The position numbers and the translations under genes were made by a program. DNA of 64,000 bases from Candidatus Corynebacterium faecigallinarum (GTDB lineage: Bacteria; Actinomycetota; Actinomycetes; Mycobacteriales; Mycobacteriaceae), in the NCBI GenBank assembly GCA_019120175.1, contig DWVP01000024.1, forward strand, positions 310,001 through 374,000, given 5' to 3'. Shown here piece by piece: positions 9,352 through 20,114 of this stretch (its first letter is position 1; each line of letters opens with the position of its first letter). The notes beneath the pieces were generated by a model, which saw only the letters and a program-made list of their open reading frames with translations, made no database searches and was not told where the DNA came from.

Positions 9352-10131
9352 GTGCAGAACCGCACTTACTGGTGGTTGAAGAACGTCGTCATCGGGCCGT
9401 GGCTGTGGCTTATCAACCGACCGTTCTCCCGGGGCCTGGAGAACATTCCCGCCGAGGGGCCGGTCGTGATGGCCTCCAACCACCTGGCTGTCATGGACTC
9501 GCTCTACTTCCCGCTGCTGTCGAAGCGGCAGCTGACCTTCCTGGCGAAGAAGGAGTACTTCACCACGCCGGGCTTCGCCGGTGGCATCCAGAAATGGTTC
9601 TTCTCCTCGGTCGGCCAGGTGCCGATCGACCGCGGTGACAAGGATTCACAGGACGCCGCCCTGAACACCGCCCTGAAGGTGCTGGACAAGGGCGACCCGC
9701 TGGGCATGTACCCGGAGGGCACCCGGTCACCGGACGGACGGCTCTACCGCGGTAAGACCGGTATGGCACGTATCGCGCTGGCCTCCGGCGCCCCGGTCTA
9801 CCCGGTGGCGATGATCGACACCGAGAAGGCCAATATCGCCGGCTCCTGGCTGCTGCGTCCCTACCGCGTCGGTGTGGTCGTCGGTGACCGCATCGACCCG
9901 GCGGACTTCGCCGATGCCGGTGACGAGTACGAGCAGGCCCGCGCCCTGACCAACTACGTGATGGAGCGTATCGCCGAGCTCTCCGGCCAGGAGTACGTGG
10001 AGGAGCACTACGCCGCGGACATCAAGAAGGCCCTGGAGGCGGGGGAGGGCTACCCGGAGGGCACCGAACCGGGCACCGGCCGCTCACTCGCACCGAAGCC
10101 GAAGCCACGTTTCCTGCGCTTCCGGCTGTAG
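9352..10131 (+). CDS. plsC: 1-acylglycerol-3-phosphate O-acyltransferase
   Basis: 259 residues. The acyltransferase HX4D motif is at H44-D49 (NHLAVMD) and the phosphate-binding motif PEGTR is at 121-125. It makes phosphatidic acid from lysophosphatidic acid at the membrane; M. tuberculosis Rv2182c is the matching gene. GTG 9352 is preceded by AAAGGG at good distance and begins VQNRTYWWLKN; in-frame codons further upstream lie inside glk. The last 82 bp overlap the convergent GT87 gene. Arginine- and proline-rich C-terminus. Confidence 0.92.
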   Translation: MQNRTYWWLKNVVIGPWLWLINRPFSRGLENIPAEGPVVMASNHLAVMDSLYFPLLSKRQLTFLAKKEYFTTPGFAGGIQKWFFSSVGQVPIDRGDKDSQDAALNTALKVLDKGDPLGMYPEGTRSPDGRLYRGKTGMARIALASGAPVYPVAMIDTEKANIAGSWLLRPYRVGVVVGDRIDPADFADAGDEYEQARALTNYVMERIAELSGQEYVEEHYAADIKKALEAGEGYPEGTEPGTGRSLAPKPKPRFLRFRL

Positions 10132-11321
10132 GACAGTTCCCACAGTCCCCACAGCAGCCACAGCACGCCGAGCAGCACGTACCCGGAGCCGGTCACCTGC
10201 ATCCATCCCGACCACTCCAGCTCGGACAGTTCGTGGGCGGGGAAGAAGAGGTGCATAGGCACCAGGGAGACCACCACGGTGACCACCGCGAGCACGGCGG
10301 CGCCGCGACTGCGGTACACCGACCAGTGGTGCCAGGCGACCAGGAGCATCGGCAACACCCACACCCAGTGGTGTGCCCAGCTCACCGGTGAGAGCAGCAG
10401 GGCCAGCAAGGCATTGGTGCACACCGCCGCAGCGTGGGCCCCGTCAGCGACCTGGCGCACCATCACCAGCACCACCGCGACGAAGACGACGGCGAGCGCG
10501 ATGTACCAGATCGTCGTGGCGTCGGGGTCGCCACTCATGCGTGCGACCATGCCACGGATCGACTGGTTCGCCGCATAGGACAGTCCACCGATCCGACCGG
10601 GGTCGGAGATGGTCTCGGTCCAGTACTGCGAGGACTGCGACGGCAGGACCAGCCATGCCAGGGCGGTGAACCCGATCCCCGAGACAACGCTCACCACGGC
10701 CTGCCGCCACTGACGGTTCACCAGGAAGAACAGGCCGAAGACCGCCGGGGTGAGTTTGATCGCCGCGGCCAGGCCGATGAGCATCCCCCGTGGCCAGTAC
10801 GTCCTCGGCAACAGGAGGTCGGCGATGACCAGCAGCATCAGCAGGATGTTGACCTGCCCGTAGAGCAGGGTGTGGGTGACCGGCCACATCCAGATGACGA
10901 GCGGCAGCAGCAGGAGCCCGATCGTCCAGGCCTTCCGACGGTCGAGTCGGTCTCGTCCAGCTTCGGCGCTGACGGCGTCCAGCACGATCACGGTGACGAG
11001 CACCAGCGCCATCGCGCTGACGATCGCGAAGGGGATGTACCCGACCCAGCTGGGGACCAGGGCGATCGGCACGAAGAGCAGTGCCGAGAGCGGGGGATAG
11101 GTGAAGGGCAGGAAGATGCCGCCAGCGGGGAAGGAACCCTCGTACAGCGGCACGCTGTCGAGAACGGCCCGGCCGCCGGCCCGGTAGACGTCGAAGTCGA
11201 TGTGGTAGGTGAAGGCGTCGTCGAGGAAACTGCGGGCTACGCCGATCGCGGCGACTGCGACGACGACGATCGAGAAGATGGTGACTTGTCCACGGGAGAG
11301 CCGGGGGGTGCGTTTGTCCAC
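10050..11321 (-). CDS. GT87-family polyprenyl-phosphate-mannose mannosyltransferase, MptC-like
   Basis: 423 residues with about ten hydrophobic helices, a GT-C enzyme using polyprenyl-phosphate-mannose outside the membrane. The acidic motif HIDFDVYRAGG in the first outer loop holds the catalytic Asp of GT87 proteins, and LYGQVNILLMLL follows. By position next to plsC it matches Rv2181, the alpha-1,2-mannosyltransferase that adds branches to lipomannan/lipoarabinomannan; the exact linkage is inference. GTG start with a TAGTCT box 8 nt upstream. Its 3' end overlaps plsC tail to tail by 82 bp. Confidence 0.82.
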   Translation of the reverse strand: MDKRTPRLSRGQVTIFSIVVVAVAAIGVARSFLDDAFTYHIDFDVYRAGGRAVLDSVPLYEGSFPAGGIFLPFTYPPLSALLFVPIALVPSWVGYIPFAIVSAMALVLVTVIVLDAVSAEAGRDRLDRRKAWTIGLLLLPLVIWMWPVTHTLLYGQVNILLMLLVIADLLLPRTYWPRGMLIGLAAAIKLTPAVFGLFFLVNRQWRQAVVSVVSGIGFTALAWLVLPSQSSQYWTETISDPGRIGGLSYAANQSIRGMVARMSGDPDATTIWYIALAVVFVAVVLVMVRQVADGAHAAAVCTNALLALLLSPVSWAHHWVWVLPMLLVAWHHWSVYRSRGAAVLAVVTVVVSLVPMHLFFPAHELSELEWSGWMQVTGSGYVLLGVLWLLWGLWELSYSRKRRKRGFGFGASERPVPGSVPSG

Positions 11322-11329
11322 GTCTGATC

Positions 11330-11335
11330 AGACTA
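11330..11335 (-). promoter_or_regulatory. -10 box, leaderless promoter of the GT87 gene
   Basis: Minus-strand TAGTCT ends 8 nt before GTG 11321. Confidence 0.5.
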
Positions 11336-11388
11336 CTCCGACACACCCGAATTGATCGGGTGGCGTTCCTGGGGCAACCTTGTCAGAC

Positions 11389-12513
11389 GTGTCAGAACGT
11401 TCAGAGGGGTCTCGGGTGCAGCCGCCCGCGGTGAAAGCGCCGACCTTCACCGGCGGCGACCGCCTGCTGTGGGCTGACTGTGCCAAGGGCATGTCGATCA
11501 TCGCGGTCTGCTACATGCACGTGGTCACCGGGGTGCCCGGGGCGAGCGAGACCGCCTGGAGCTGGTTGAACGACGTCATGGACCCGGTCCGGATGCCGAT
11601 GTTCTTCCTGGTCTCCGGCCTGTTCGCCCACCGCGTCATCGAACGCACCCTCGGCGACCTCTGGTACCGCCGCCTCTGGTTCCTGCTGGTGCCCTACCTG
11701 GTGTTCACCCCCTTCGTCTCGGCGACCCGCCTGGTCATCGACGACAACTTCAGCGTTCCGACCCTGCTCCGGACCATCATCGTCGGTGATCCGGGCGTCT
11801 GGTTCTTGTACGTGCTGATGGTCTTCAACATCCTTGCCTGCCTCACCCGGCGCCTGGCCCCGTGGGGGGCCGTGGCGCTGTCGGTGGTCCCGGCGCTGGT
11901 GGTGGCACTGACCCAGATGGCGTCGTACAACGAGATCACCCACATCACCCAGTACCTGCCGGCCTTCTTCCTCGGCCTGCACTTCCGGGCGGTGTTCCTG
12001 CGACTGGCGACACTGGCGAAGGACGTGCGGGTGATCGTGGCCGTGGCCGCCCTGTACATCGGTTGGGAGTGGCTGCACGGCACCGTCGCCGACCATCTGG
12101 CGCTCGGCGGTTGGACGGCGTCCGATGACTCGGTGATGAGTCTGATGGACCTGGTGCGTACCGTCACCGCCGTACCGCTGGCCATCGTGGTGGCGGTGTG
12201 GATCTCGTGGATTCCCGGGATCCGACGGGTCTTCGCCGCCATCGGACGCAACACCCTGCCGATCTACGTCTCCCACCAGATCTTCCTCTACCTGGTCAAC
12301 GTCCGACTGCTGCCGTGGCTGGCGCAGTATGACCCGGACACTTTCGGCGTCGTCATGGAACTTCATCAGCAGGTGGTGCTGGGGCTGCTGACCTGCGCGC
12401 TCAGCGGGTATGTCTTCTACCTACTGGGGAAGGTCCCGTTCATCCGGTGGATTCTCTACCCGCCGCCACTGCCCCGTCGGCCCCGTCGGCACCCGCGGGT
12501 GGAGACAGACTAG
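11389..12513 (+). CDS. Integral-membrane acyltransferase (acyltransferase 3 family)
   Basis: About 374 residues with about ten membrane helices. The N-terminal WADCAKGMSIIAVCYMHVV carries the Asp/His pair typical of the acyltransferase 3 family, and MPMFFLVSGLFAHR and LPIYVSHQIFLYL are further family hallmarks. These enzymes move acetyl, succinyl or other acyl groups onto envelope sugars; the substrate is unknown, but the mannolipid neighbours suggest an envelope glycan. Starts are uncertain: GTG 11389 is used; TTG 11380 and GTG 11416 are also in frame and none has a good ribosome-binding site. It diverges from the GT87 gene. Confidence 0.8.
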   Translation: MSERSEGSRVQPPAVKAPTFTGGDRLLWADCAKGMSIIAVCYMHVVTGVPGASETAWSWLNDVMDPVRMPMFFLVSGLFAHRVIERTLGDLWYRRLWFLLVPYLVFTPFVSATRLVIDDNFSVPTLLRTIIVGDPGVWFLYVLMVFNILACLTRRLAPWGAVALSVVPALVVALTQMASYNEITHITQYLPAFFLGLHFRAVFLRLATLAKDVRVIVAVAALYIGWEWLHGTVADHLALGGWTASDDSVMSLMDLVRTVTAVPLAIVVAVWISWIPGIRRVFAAIGRNTLPIYVSHQIFLYLVNVRLLPWLAQYDPDTFGVVMELHQQVVLGLLTCALSGYVFYLLGKVPFIRWILYPPPLPRRPRRHPRVETD

Positions 12514-12516
12514 AAT
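12511..12516 (+). promoter_or_regulatory. -10 box, leaderless promoter of the DEDDh ribonuclease gene
   Basis: TAGAAT ends 8 nt before GTG 12525; its first three bases are also the stop codon of the upstream acyltransferase gene. Confidence 0.55.
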
Positions 12517-12524
12517 CAACTGCT

Positions 12525-14506
<1,982 letters not shown>

Positions 14507-14536
14507 GCGGCGGCAGGCACCGTAGTAGGGGAGCGA

Positions 14537-14569
14537 AAGACCCCGGACCCGTGTCGGGTCCGGGGTCTT
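14537..14569. terminator. Bidirectional terminator between aroG and pknL
   Basis: AAGACCCCGGACCC and GGGTCCGGGGTCTT form a perfect 14-bp stem with a 5-nt loop; A and T tracts at the ends allow function on both strands. Confidence 0.85.
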
Positions 14570-14595
14570 CGTTACGGGGGGTGCCTGAGTCGAGC

Positions 14596-16833
14596 CTAGA
14601 TCGCGCGGAGGGTGACGGTGTCACCCTTTCCGGCACGACCGTTCGGACCGGGGGACTGGGTGATCACCCGGCCGTTGTCCCGCCCGTCGATCTCCACCTC
14701 GAGCCCGGCGTCCTCCAGGATGGAGCGGGCACTGTCGACCGAGCGTCCGATGACGAAGGGCACGCGCACCATTGTGGACTCGTGCAGCGTCACCGTCGTG
14801 GACTCGGCCGGATCGACCCGGGTGCCTGATGACGGCTCCTGGGCGGCGATGTCACCGGTGTCGACGGAGGTGTCGGAGGTGCCTTCACCGGTCTCCGGCG
14901 ACATTCCCAGCTCATGGAGCGCCTCCGCGGCCTCCTCGGGGCTCATGCCCTCCAGGTCCGGCACGGTGATCGCATTCGACAGCACCAGGGTGACCGGCGA
15001 CTTGCCCGGGATCTCCTTGCCCGCGTCGACGTCGGTGCCGATGGCATCACCGCCGTCGACGTCCTCGTCGAAGCGTTCGGTGACCTCACCGACGGTCAGT
15101 CCGGCGCGTTCGATGGCCCGGCGGGCCTGTTCCTCGGACATGCCGGCGACATCGGGAACTGTCACCGGGGCGGCACCCTTGCTGAGCTGGATGGTCACCT
15201 CAGTACCGGTGTCGACCTCCTCACCGGCCTCCGGGGAGAGCTCGGCGACGCCGCCGGTCTCCACGTCGTCGGAGTAGACCCGCTCGCCGACGGTCCAGGT
15301 CAGGGTCCTGTCCTCCAGTCGTTTCTGGTAGGACTCCAGGGTGTCCGCGTCACCGGGTTGTGGGACGGTCGGCCGTCCCTGCGAGACCAGGACGGCGACC
15401 TCGTCGCCGCGGGGGACGCGTTCCCCGGCACCGGGGTCGGTGCCGGCGACCTCGTCGACCTCCTCGTCATCGGAGTAGACCTGGGTGACGGTGGCGCTGA
15501 AGCCGGCGGCCTCGATAGCGGCCTGGGCTCCCGAGACATCCTGGCCGAGAACCTCCGGGATCTCACCGTAGCGTCCGGAGGTGACCCACCAGCCGGCGAT
15601 CGCCACCGCGGCGATCAACGCGATGAGCAGCACGCCCCAGATCACGTTCGCGACCGGGCCGCGGTTGGTCAGGGTAGGACGCTTCGTCGGGCGCGGTGCC
15701 GGTGATCTGGACGCGGCGGCCGCTACGGGGGCTGCGCTGTGGTCGGCGTCGTCGTGGTACCCCGGTTCCGGTTCGGGTTCCGGGTGGTCACGCTGGTCCG
15801 GAATGGGGGTGGGGACCGGTGGCACCAGGTTGGTTTCGGCCGTGTGCTGCTCCGGCTGTTCCGGCTGCTGGGGGAACATGCTGGTGGCCATGGTGTCGTC
15901 GTCCCAGCTGAGCCGGTCGCTGACGACCGACCCGGCCAACGCCCGACGCACCGCGGTGTTCGTGGGGGCGGGAACCCGGAAATCTGGCAGGCCGAGCTGC
16001 GTCTTCGTCTCCTCCACGGCGACGAGGAACTCCCCGCCGTCGGCGAAGCGCTCCTCCGGGTTGCGCCGGGTGGCTCGCAGCACCAGTTCGTCGATCTCGG
16101 CGGGCACCCCGGCAATCAGGGAGGACGGTGGTGGCACATCCCGCTCCAGGCGCATTACCGCGGTCTCGTCGGGGTTCGCCCCGGTGAACGGGGTGCGCCC
16201 GGTCAGCAGCTCGAACAGCAGGATACCGGCGGAGTACACGTCGCCGGCCGGGCCGACCTGCTGTCCGCGCACCTGCTCGGGCGCCAGGTAGGCGGCGGTA
16301 CCGATGACCGGGGCGCCGGCGGCGACGTCCCGGTGGGCGGCGCGAACCAGGCCGAAGTCAGCGAGTTTGACCTGGTGGTCATCGCGGATCAGCACATTGT
16401 CGGGCTTGACGTCACGGTGCACCATGCCGGCCTCGTGCGCAAGGTCGAGTGCCTCGAGCACCGGGCCCATCACCGCACACGCGGCGTGTGGCGGCATGGG
16501 ACCGCGTTCCCGCAGCAGTTCCCGCAGCGTCCCACCGGGAACCAGTTCCATGATGAGGAAGACGTGGTCGCCCTCGTCGGTGTGGTCCACGCCCTGGTCG
16601 AAGACATTCACCAGGCACGGGTGGTTCAGTCGGGCCACTGCGCGGGCCTCACGTTCGAAACGGGCCCGGAATGCCGGTTCCGCGGCATATTCCGGATCCA
16701 TCACCTTCGCGGCGAGGTCACGGTCCAGCCGGGTGTCCACGCAGTGGTAGACCACCGACATGCCACCGTGGGCGATGGTTTCGCCGATACGGTAACGGTT
16801 GTCCAGCAGGTCTCCTGCGCGCAGTGATTCCAC
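14596..16833 (-). CDS. pknL: Serine/threonine protein kinase with PASTA repeats
   Basis: 745 residues. Kinase domain at 14-275 with K43, HRD 139-141 and DFG 159-161, so active. A Pro/Glu-rich juxtamembrane stretch leads to one membrane helix at about 394-418, and the outside part to residue 745 holds about five PASTA repeats (each ending in a VTL/VTIQLS-type strand), which bind peptidoglycan fragments. M. tuberculosis PknL lacks PASTA repeats while the corynebacterial one has them, and this protein follows the latter. GTG start; divergent from the small HTH gene that is the known PknL partner locus. Role: phosphorylation signalling in growth and division. Confidence 0.93.
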   Translation of the reverse strand: MESLRAGDLLDNRYRIGETIAHGGMSVVYHCVDTRLDRDLAAKVMDPEYAAEPAFRARFEREARAVARLNHPCLVNVFDQGVDHTDEGDHVFLIMELVPGGTLRELLRERGPMPPHAACAVMGPVLEALDLAHEAGMVHRDVKPDNVLIRDDHQVKLADFGLVRAAHRDVAAGAPVIGTAAYLAPEQVRGQQVGPAGDVYSAGILLFELLTGRTPFTGANPDETAVMRLERDVPPPSSLIAGVPAEIDELVLRATRRNPEERFADGGEFLVAVEETKTQLGLPDFRVPAPTNTAVRRALAGSVVSDRLSWDDDTMATSMFPQQPEQPEQHTAETNLVPPVPTPIPDQRDHPEPEPEPGYHDDADHSAAPVAAAASRSPAPRPTKRPTLTNRGPVANVIWGVLLIALIAAVAIAGWWVTSGRYGEIPEVLGQDVSGAQAAIEAAGFSATVTQVYSDDEEVDEVAGTDPGAGERVPRGDEVAVLVSQGRPTVPQPGDADTLESYQKRLEDRTLTWTVGERVYSDDVETGGVAELSPEAGEEVDTGTEVTIQLSKGAAPVTVPDVAGMSEEQARRAIERAGLTVGEVTERFDEDVDGGDAIGTDVDAGKEIPGKSPVTLVLSNAITVPDLEGMSPEEAAEALHELGMSPETGEGTSDTSVDTGDIAAQEPSSGTRVDPAESTTVTLHESTMVRVPFVIGRSVDSARSILEDAGLEVEIDGRDNGRVITQSPGPNGRAGKGDTVTLRAI

Positions 16834-16915
16834 GGTGATCGCCTACGCCTCCCTCTCACCTCGTGTCCTACAGGTCTAAAGGGGAAGTATACGTCGGCGG
16901 GTCGACAGCAACGGT

Positions 16916-16921
16916 TAAGGT
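16916..16921 (+). promoter_or_regulatory. -10 box, leaderless promoter of the Rv2175c-like gene
   Basis: TAAGGT ends 7 nt before GTG 16929. Confidence 0.5.
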
Positions 16922-16928
16922 GGGGAGC

Positions 16929-17336
16929 GTGAGCACGAATGAGAACACATCCCAGTCCGACAGCGAGCAGCACGAGCAGCAGAACCTGCCCGGCCACCTG
17001 GAGCAGGAACCCCTGCTGACCGTCCCCGATGTCGCCGACCTGCTCGGGGTCATCGTCACCCGCGTGATGGACGACCTGAACCAGCACCGGCTGATCGCTG
17101 TGCAGGTCGACGGTGTCCGGCGTATCCCGGCCCGATTCTTCACCGACCAGGGCGAGATCAACCGCTTCGTCCCCGGACTGATCGCCCTGTTGTCCGACGG
17201 TGGCTACTCCGACGAGGAGATCCTGGACTTCCTCTTCACCGAGGACGAGTCACTGCCGGGCCGTCCGGTCGACGCGCTCCACGGACACCTCGCCCGTGAG
17301 GTCATGCGCCGTGCGCAGGCGATGGCCATCATCTAG
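16929..17336 (+). CDS. Small HTH DNA-binding protein, Rv2175c-like
   Basis: 135 residues. A short acidic/Gln-rich N-terminus is followed by LLTVPDVADLLGVIVTRVMDDL, a winged-helix-like HTH, and a C-terminal helical part. Rv2175c of M. tuberculosis, at the same place beside pknL, binds DNA and is phosphorylated by PknL in its N-terminal tail; the Thr/Ser-rich start here (STNENTSQSDS) could serve similarly. In-frame codons upstream of GTG 16929 lie in the promoter. The last 87 bp overlap mptA tail to tail. Confidence 0.85.
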   Translation: MSTNENTSQSDSEQHEQQNLPGHLEQEPLLTVPDVADLLGVIVTRVMDDLNQHRLIAVQVDGVRRIPARFFTDQGEINRFVPGLIALLSDGGYSDEEILDFLFTEDESLPGRPVDALHGHLAREVMRRAQAMAII

Positions 17337-18848
17337 CAGGCAGGCACGCGCAGCCCACCACATCAGGGCACCGCATACGGCGATCCAGATGATGTCGTAG
17401 AGGCGGTTACCGCCGCCGGAGTCGAACATCAGGCACATGGTCATCGACAGCCAGGCCACGGCGAACAGTGCCCGCCGGTCCCGCAGCCACACCCCGACCA
17501 GGGCCAGTGGCGCCAGGTAGTACCAGGGCAGCACCACGGCGTTGAAGACGCAGGTGACCATGTAGGCCGCCGTCGCCCCGACCAGGGCGTCGCGGGTGCC
17601 GCGCCGCCATATCACCCAACACGCCACCAGCCCGAGCAGCATGAGCACCGTGCTGATGGGACGGACCACCTCGAGGATGTCGTTGAAGTAGATGTCCTCG
17701 TTGACCAGTCCGATCGGACGCGCCAGCAGCCCGGCGATCAGTGACGGCAAGGCCAGCGGGTTGATCACCTTGGAGTTGCCGCTGATCTCGGCCACCCAGC
17801 CCCAGGTCTGACCGCTGGCCCAGGTGATCAGCGCCAGAACCCCGCCGGTGGCAGCCACCGAGGCCACCCCGCCGGCAAGCAGGACACCGAAGCGTCTGCC
17901 AGTGAAGACGCGTAGATCGCCGAGCACCTGCCGGAGACTGCGACGGGGGCCGTCGGCACCGGGGAGGGACCCCGCCGCCCGGGCGACGAAGATCCACACC
18001 AGGAAGGGCAGGGCGAACAATGCGGTGGCCTTCAGCGCGACGGCCACCGCGATCAACGCCGACCCGGCGAGTAGTCCCTGCCACGGTGCCAGCCGCATTC
18101 CCAGCACCAGGGCGGCGACCACCAGCGGTATCATCAGCACCTCGCTGTGCATGCCGCCGATGAAGTGGATGACCGCCAGTGGGTTGACCACCCCGATCCA
18201 TACCGCGATCTCGGCGGTGCGTTCCGAGGACGTCAGGGCACGGGCCAGGGCGCGGACGGCGAAGACCAGGGCGATCAGCCCGGCAATGGAGATAAGCTTG
18301 TAGGCCAGTACACCGAGGGTGACGTTCTCCCCGGTGACCCGCACAATGCCCTCGCCGAGCCACAGATGCAGTGGACCGTAGGGGGTGGTGGTGTTGCGCC
18401 AGTCCGCACTGACCTCGAAGAACATCCGGCCCGGACTGGCGGAGGCCCCGACTTCGTAGGCGTTGTGCCCGTCACGGGCCAGTGTGCCCTGCATCAGGTA
18501 GGAGTACACGTCCCGGCTCATCATCGGCCCGGCCACCACCAGTGGGGCGACCCAGGCCACCACCGGCCAGGCGCCGACCGGCTCACCCAGTCGCACCAGC
18601 CGGCCACCGAGAATGATCCAGGAGGCGATGAGCAGCAGGATCGCCACCCACATGATCGCGATCACGATGCCGTAGAGGTGGCCGAACCCGACGTTCGACC
18701 AGCCGATCTCCTGCAGCAGTCCGCCCCGGTAGCGGGTCGCGCCGACGGCGTGGGAGCACAGTGCCATCAGCAGTGCTCCCGCCAACCCCAGCAGGATCGC
18801 GGTGCGGCGGGGGATGTCCCGGAGACGGGCTCCCAGGCGGTTCAACAC
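17250..18848 (-). CDS. mptA: Alpha-(1->6)-mannopyranosyltransferase MptA
   Basis: 532 residues, about twelve membrane helices, GT-C fold. The first long outer loop contains MMSRDVYSYLMQGTLA with the catalytic Asp expected for MptA/Rv2174. It extends the alpha-1,6-mannan backbone of lipomannan with polyprenyl-phosphate-mannose. Gene order with the polyprenyl synthase just upstream is as in C. glutamicum and M. tuberculosis. GTG start 8 bp after the upstream stop; AGGAG lies within the end of that gene, so co-translation is likely. Overlaps the Rv2175c-like gene by 87 bp at the 3' end. Confidence 0.9.
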   Translation of the reverse strand: MLNRLGARLRDIPRRTAILLGLAGALLMALCSHAVGATRYRGGLLQEIGWSNVGFGHLYGIVIAIMWVAILLLIASWIILGGRLVRLGEPVGAWPVVAWVAPLVVAGPMMSRDVYSYLMQGTLARDGHNAYEVGASASPGRMFFEVSADWRNTTTPYGPLHLWLGEGIVRVTGENVTLGVLAYKLISIAGLIALVFAVRALARALTSSERTAEIAVWIGVVNPLAVIHFIGGMHSEVLMIPLVVAALVLGMRLAPWQGLLAGSALIAVAVALKATALFALPFLVWIFVARAAGSLPGADGPRRSLRQVLGDLRVFTGRRFGVLLAGGVASVAATGGVLALITWASGQTWGWVAEISGNSKVINPLALPSLIAGLLARPIGLVNEDIYFNDILEVVRPISTVLMLLGLVACWVIWRRGTRDALVGATAAYMVTCVFNAVVLPWYYLAPLALVGVWLRDRRALFAVAWLSMTMCLMFDSGGGNRLYDIIWIAVCGALMWWAARACLLDDGHRLRTAHDLTGEVSVERVDRTARQ

Positions 18849-18856
18849 GGTGGTGA

Positions 18857-19984
18857 TCAGCTCCTGCGCTCAGTAAGCCAGTAGGAGACGTCGACGAGCT
18901 CCTCGGTGATCGTCTCGCCCAACCCGGCGCCGTGCAGCCGGGAGACGGCACGGTCGGTCAGCGTCCGGATCTGATCGACGGACTCCTGTGCCGCCCCGGA
19001 ATCCACGATGATCTGTCGCAGCGTGTCCACCTCGGCCTCAGTGGTCACCGTGCCCACCCCGGCCCGCAGCGTCGCCGCGGCATCCGGGTCGGCGGCATCG
19101 GCCAGTCGCAGTGCGTTGAGCAGCAGGTGTGTTCGCTTGCCGGAGCGCAGATCATCGCCGGAGGCTTTACCGGTTACCTCAGGCTCGCCGAAGACCCCGA
19201 GGTGGTCGTCCTGTAGCTGGAAGGCGATGCCGATGTCGCGTCCTACTTCGCGAAGAAGGGTGACGGTGGACGCGTCACCGCCGGCGAGGGCTGCCCCGAG
19301 ATGCAGCGGACGTTCCACGGTGTAGGCGGCGGTCTTGTAGGTGTTCACCTTGTAGGGGCCCGCTGGATCCTCCGACCCGCTGGCCTCCAGGGAGATGTCG
19401 AGCATCTGGCCGGCGACCACCTCGGTGCGCATCTGCCGCCACGGCTCCCTGGCACGGGCCAGGGAGGACGCCGACACCCCCGAGTCAGCGAGCATGTCAT
19501 CGGCCCAGGCGAACGCCAGGTCGCCGACGAGGATCGCCTGGTTCACCCCGTAGTCTTCCGCCGACCCGTGCCAACCGTCCGAGCGGTGGCGGGCCTCGAA
19601 GGCCCGGTGCACGGTCGGACGGCCACGCCGGGTGTCGGAATGGTCGATGATGTCGTCGTGCACCAGGGCGCAGGCCTGGATGAACTCCAGGGAACTGATC
19701 GCGTCCAGGACCTGGACGGCCCCGTCCCCTGTGCCCCCGGTCGCCTGGGCGCCGGACTCCAGTACCGCCCGGACCCCTGCCCAGGCGAAGAGGGGACGGA
19801 CCCTCTTGCCGCCCTGCATGAACCCGGCCAGGTCGGCGATGCCGTGTGCCACCACCGGATCGATACCGTCGTAGTCGGCAGCCTGCCGGGTCAGGAACGC
19901 CGTGAGCCGGGTATCGACGGCACCGGGAACCTCGGTCAGCGGACTGTCGAAGGACCAGGTCGGCGGCAGGGGGGAGTCGGCCAT
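18857..19984 (-). CDS. Polyprenyl (geranylgeranyl-type) diphosphate synthase
   Basis: 375 residues. First Asp-rich motif DDIID at D110-D114; second motif DDHLG in QLQDDHLGVFG, a DDXXG form frequent in actinobacterial enzymes. Arg and Lys for diphosphate binding are in GGKRVRPLF. It condenses isopentenyl diphosphate into C15-C20 or longer chains, here perhaps feeding the polyprenyl phosphate carrier used by the adjacent MptA; chain length cannot be read safely. ATG 19984 is used (GAAAGG 10 nt upstream); in-frame ATG 20002 has no ribosome-binding site. Matches Rv2173 by synteny. Confidence 0.88.
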   Translation of the reverse strand: MADSPLPPTWSFDSPLTEVPGAVDTRLTAFLTRQAADYDGIDPVVAHGIADLAGFMQGGKRVRPLFAWAGVRAVLESGAQATGGTGDGAVQVLDAISSLEFIQACALVHDDIIDHSDTRRGRPTVHRAFEARHRSDGWHGSAEDYGVNQAILVGDLAFAWADDMLADSGVSASSLARAREPWRQMRTEVVAGQMLDISLEASGSEDPAGPYKVNTYKTAAYTVERPLHLGAALAGGDASTVTLLREVGRDIGIAFQLQDDHLGVFGEPEVTGKASGDDLRSGKRTHLLLNALRLADAADPDAAATLRAGVGTVTTEAEVDTLRQIIVDSGAAQESVDQIRTLTDRAVSRLHGAGLGETITEELVDVSYWLTERRS

Positions 19985-20100
19985 GAAGCACGTGCCTTTC
20001 ATGTCGGCGGTGGGGGGTCGGTACCTCGCGGTATCCCTCCATAGTAGGGGGTCGTGTGTTGTCCGACGGGCAGGTGCTCAGCGGTGGCGGGGCATTCCCC

Positions 20101-20106
20101 TAGGAT
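20101..20106 (+). promoter_or_regulatory. -10 box, leaderless promoter of metF
   Basis: TAGGAT ends 8 nt before ATG 20115. Confidence 0.6.
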
Positions 20107-20114
20107 TGGGTGCC

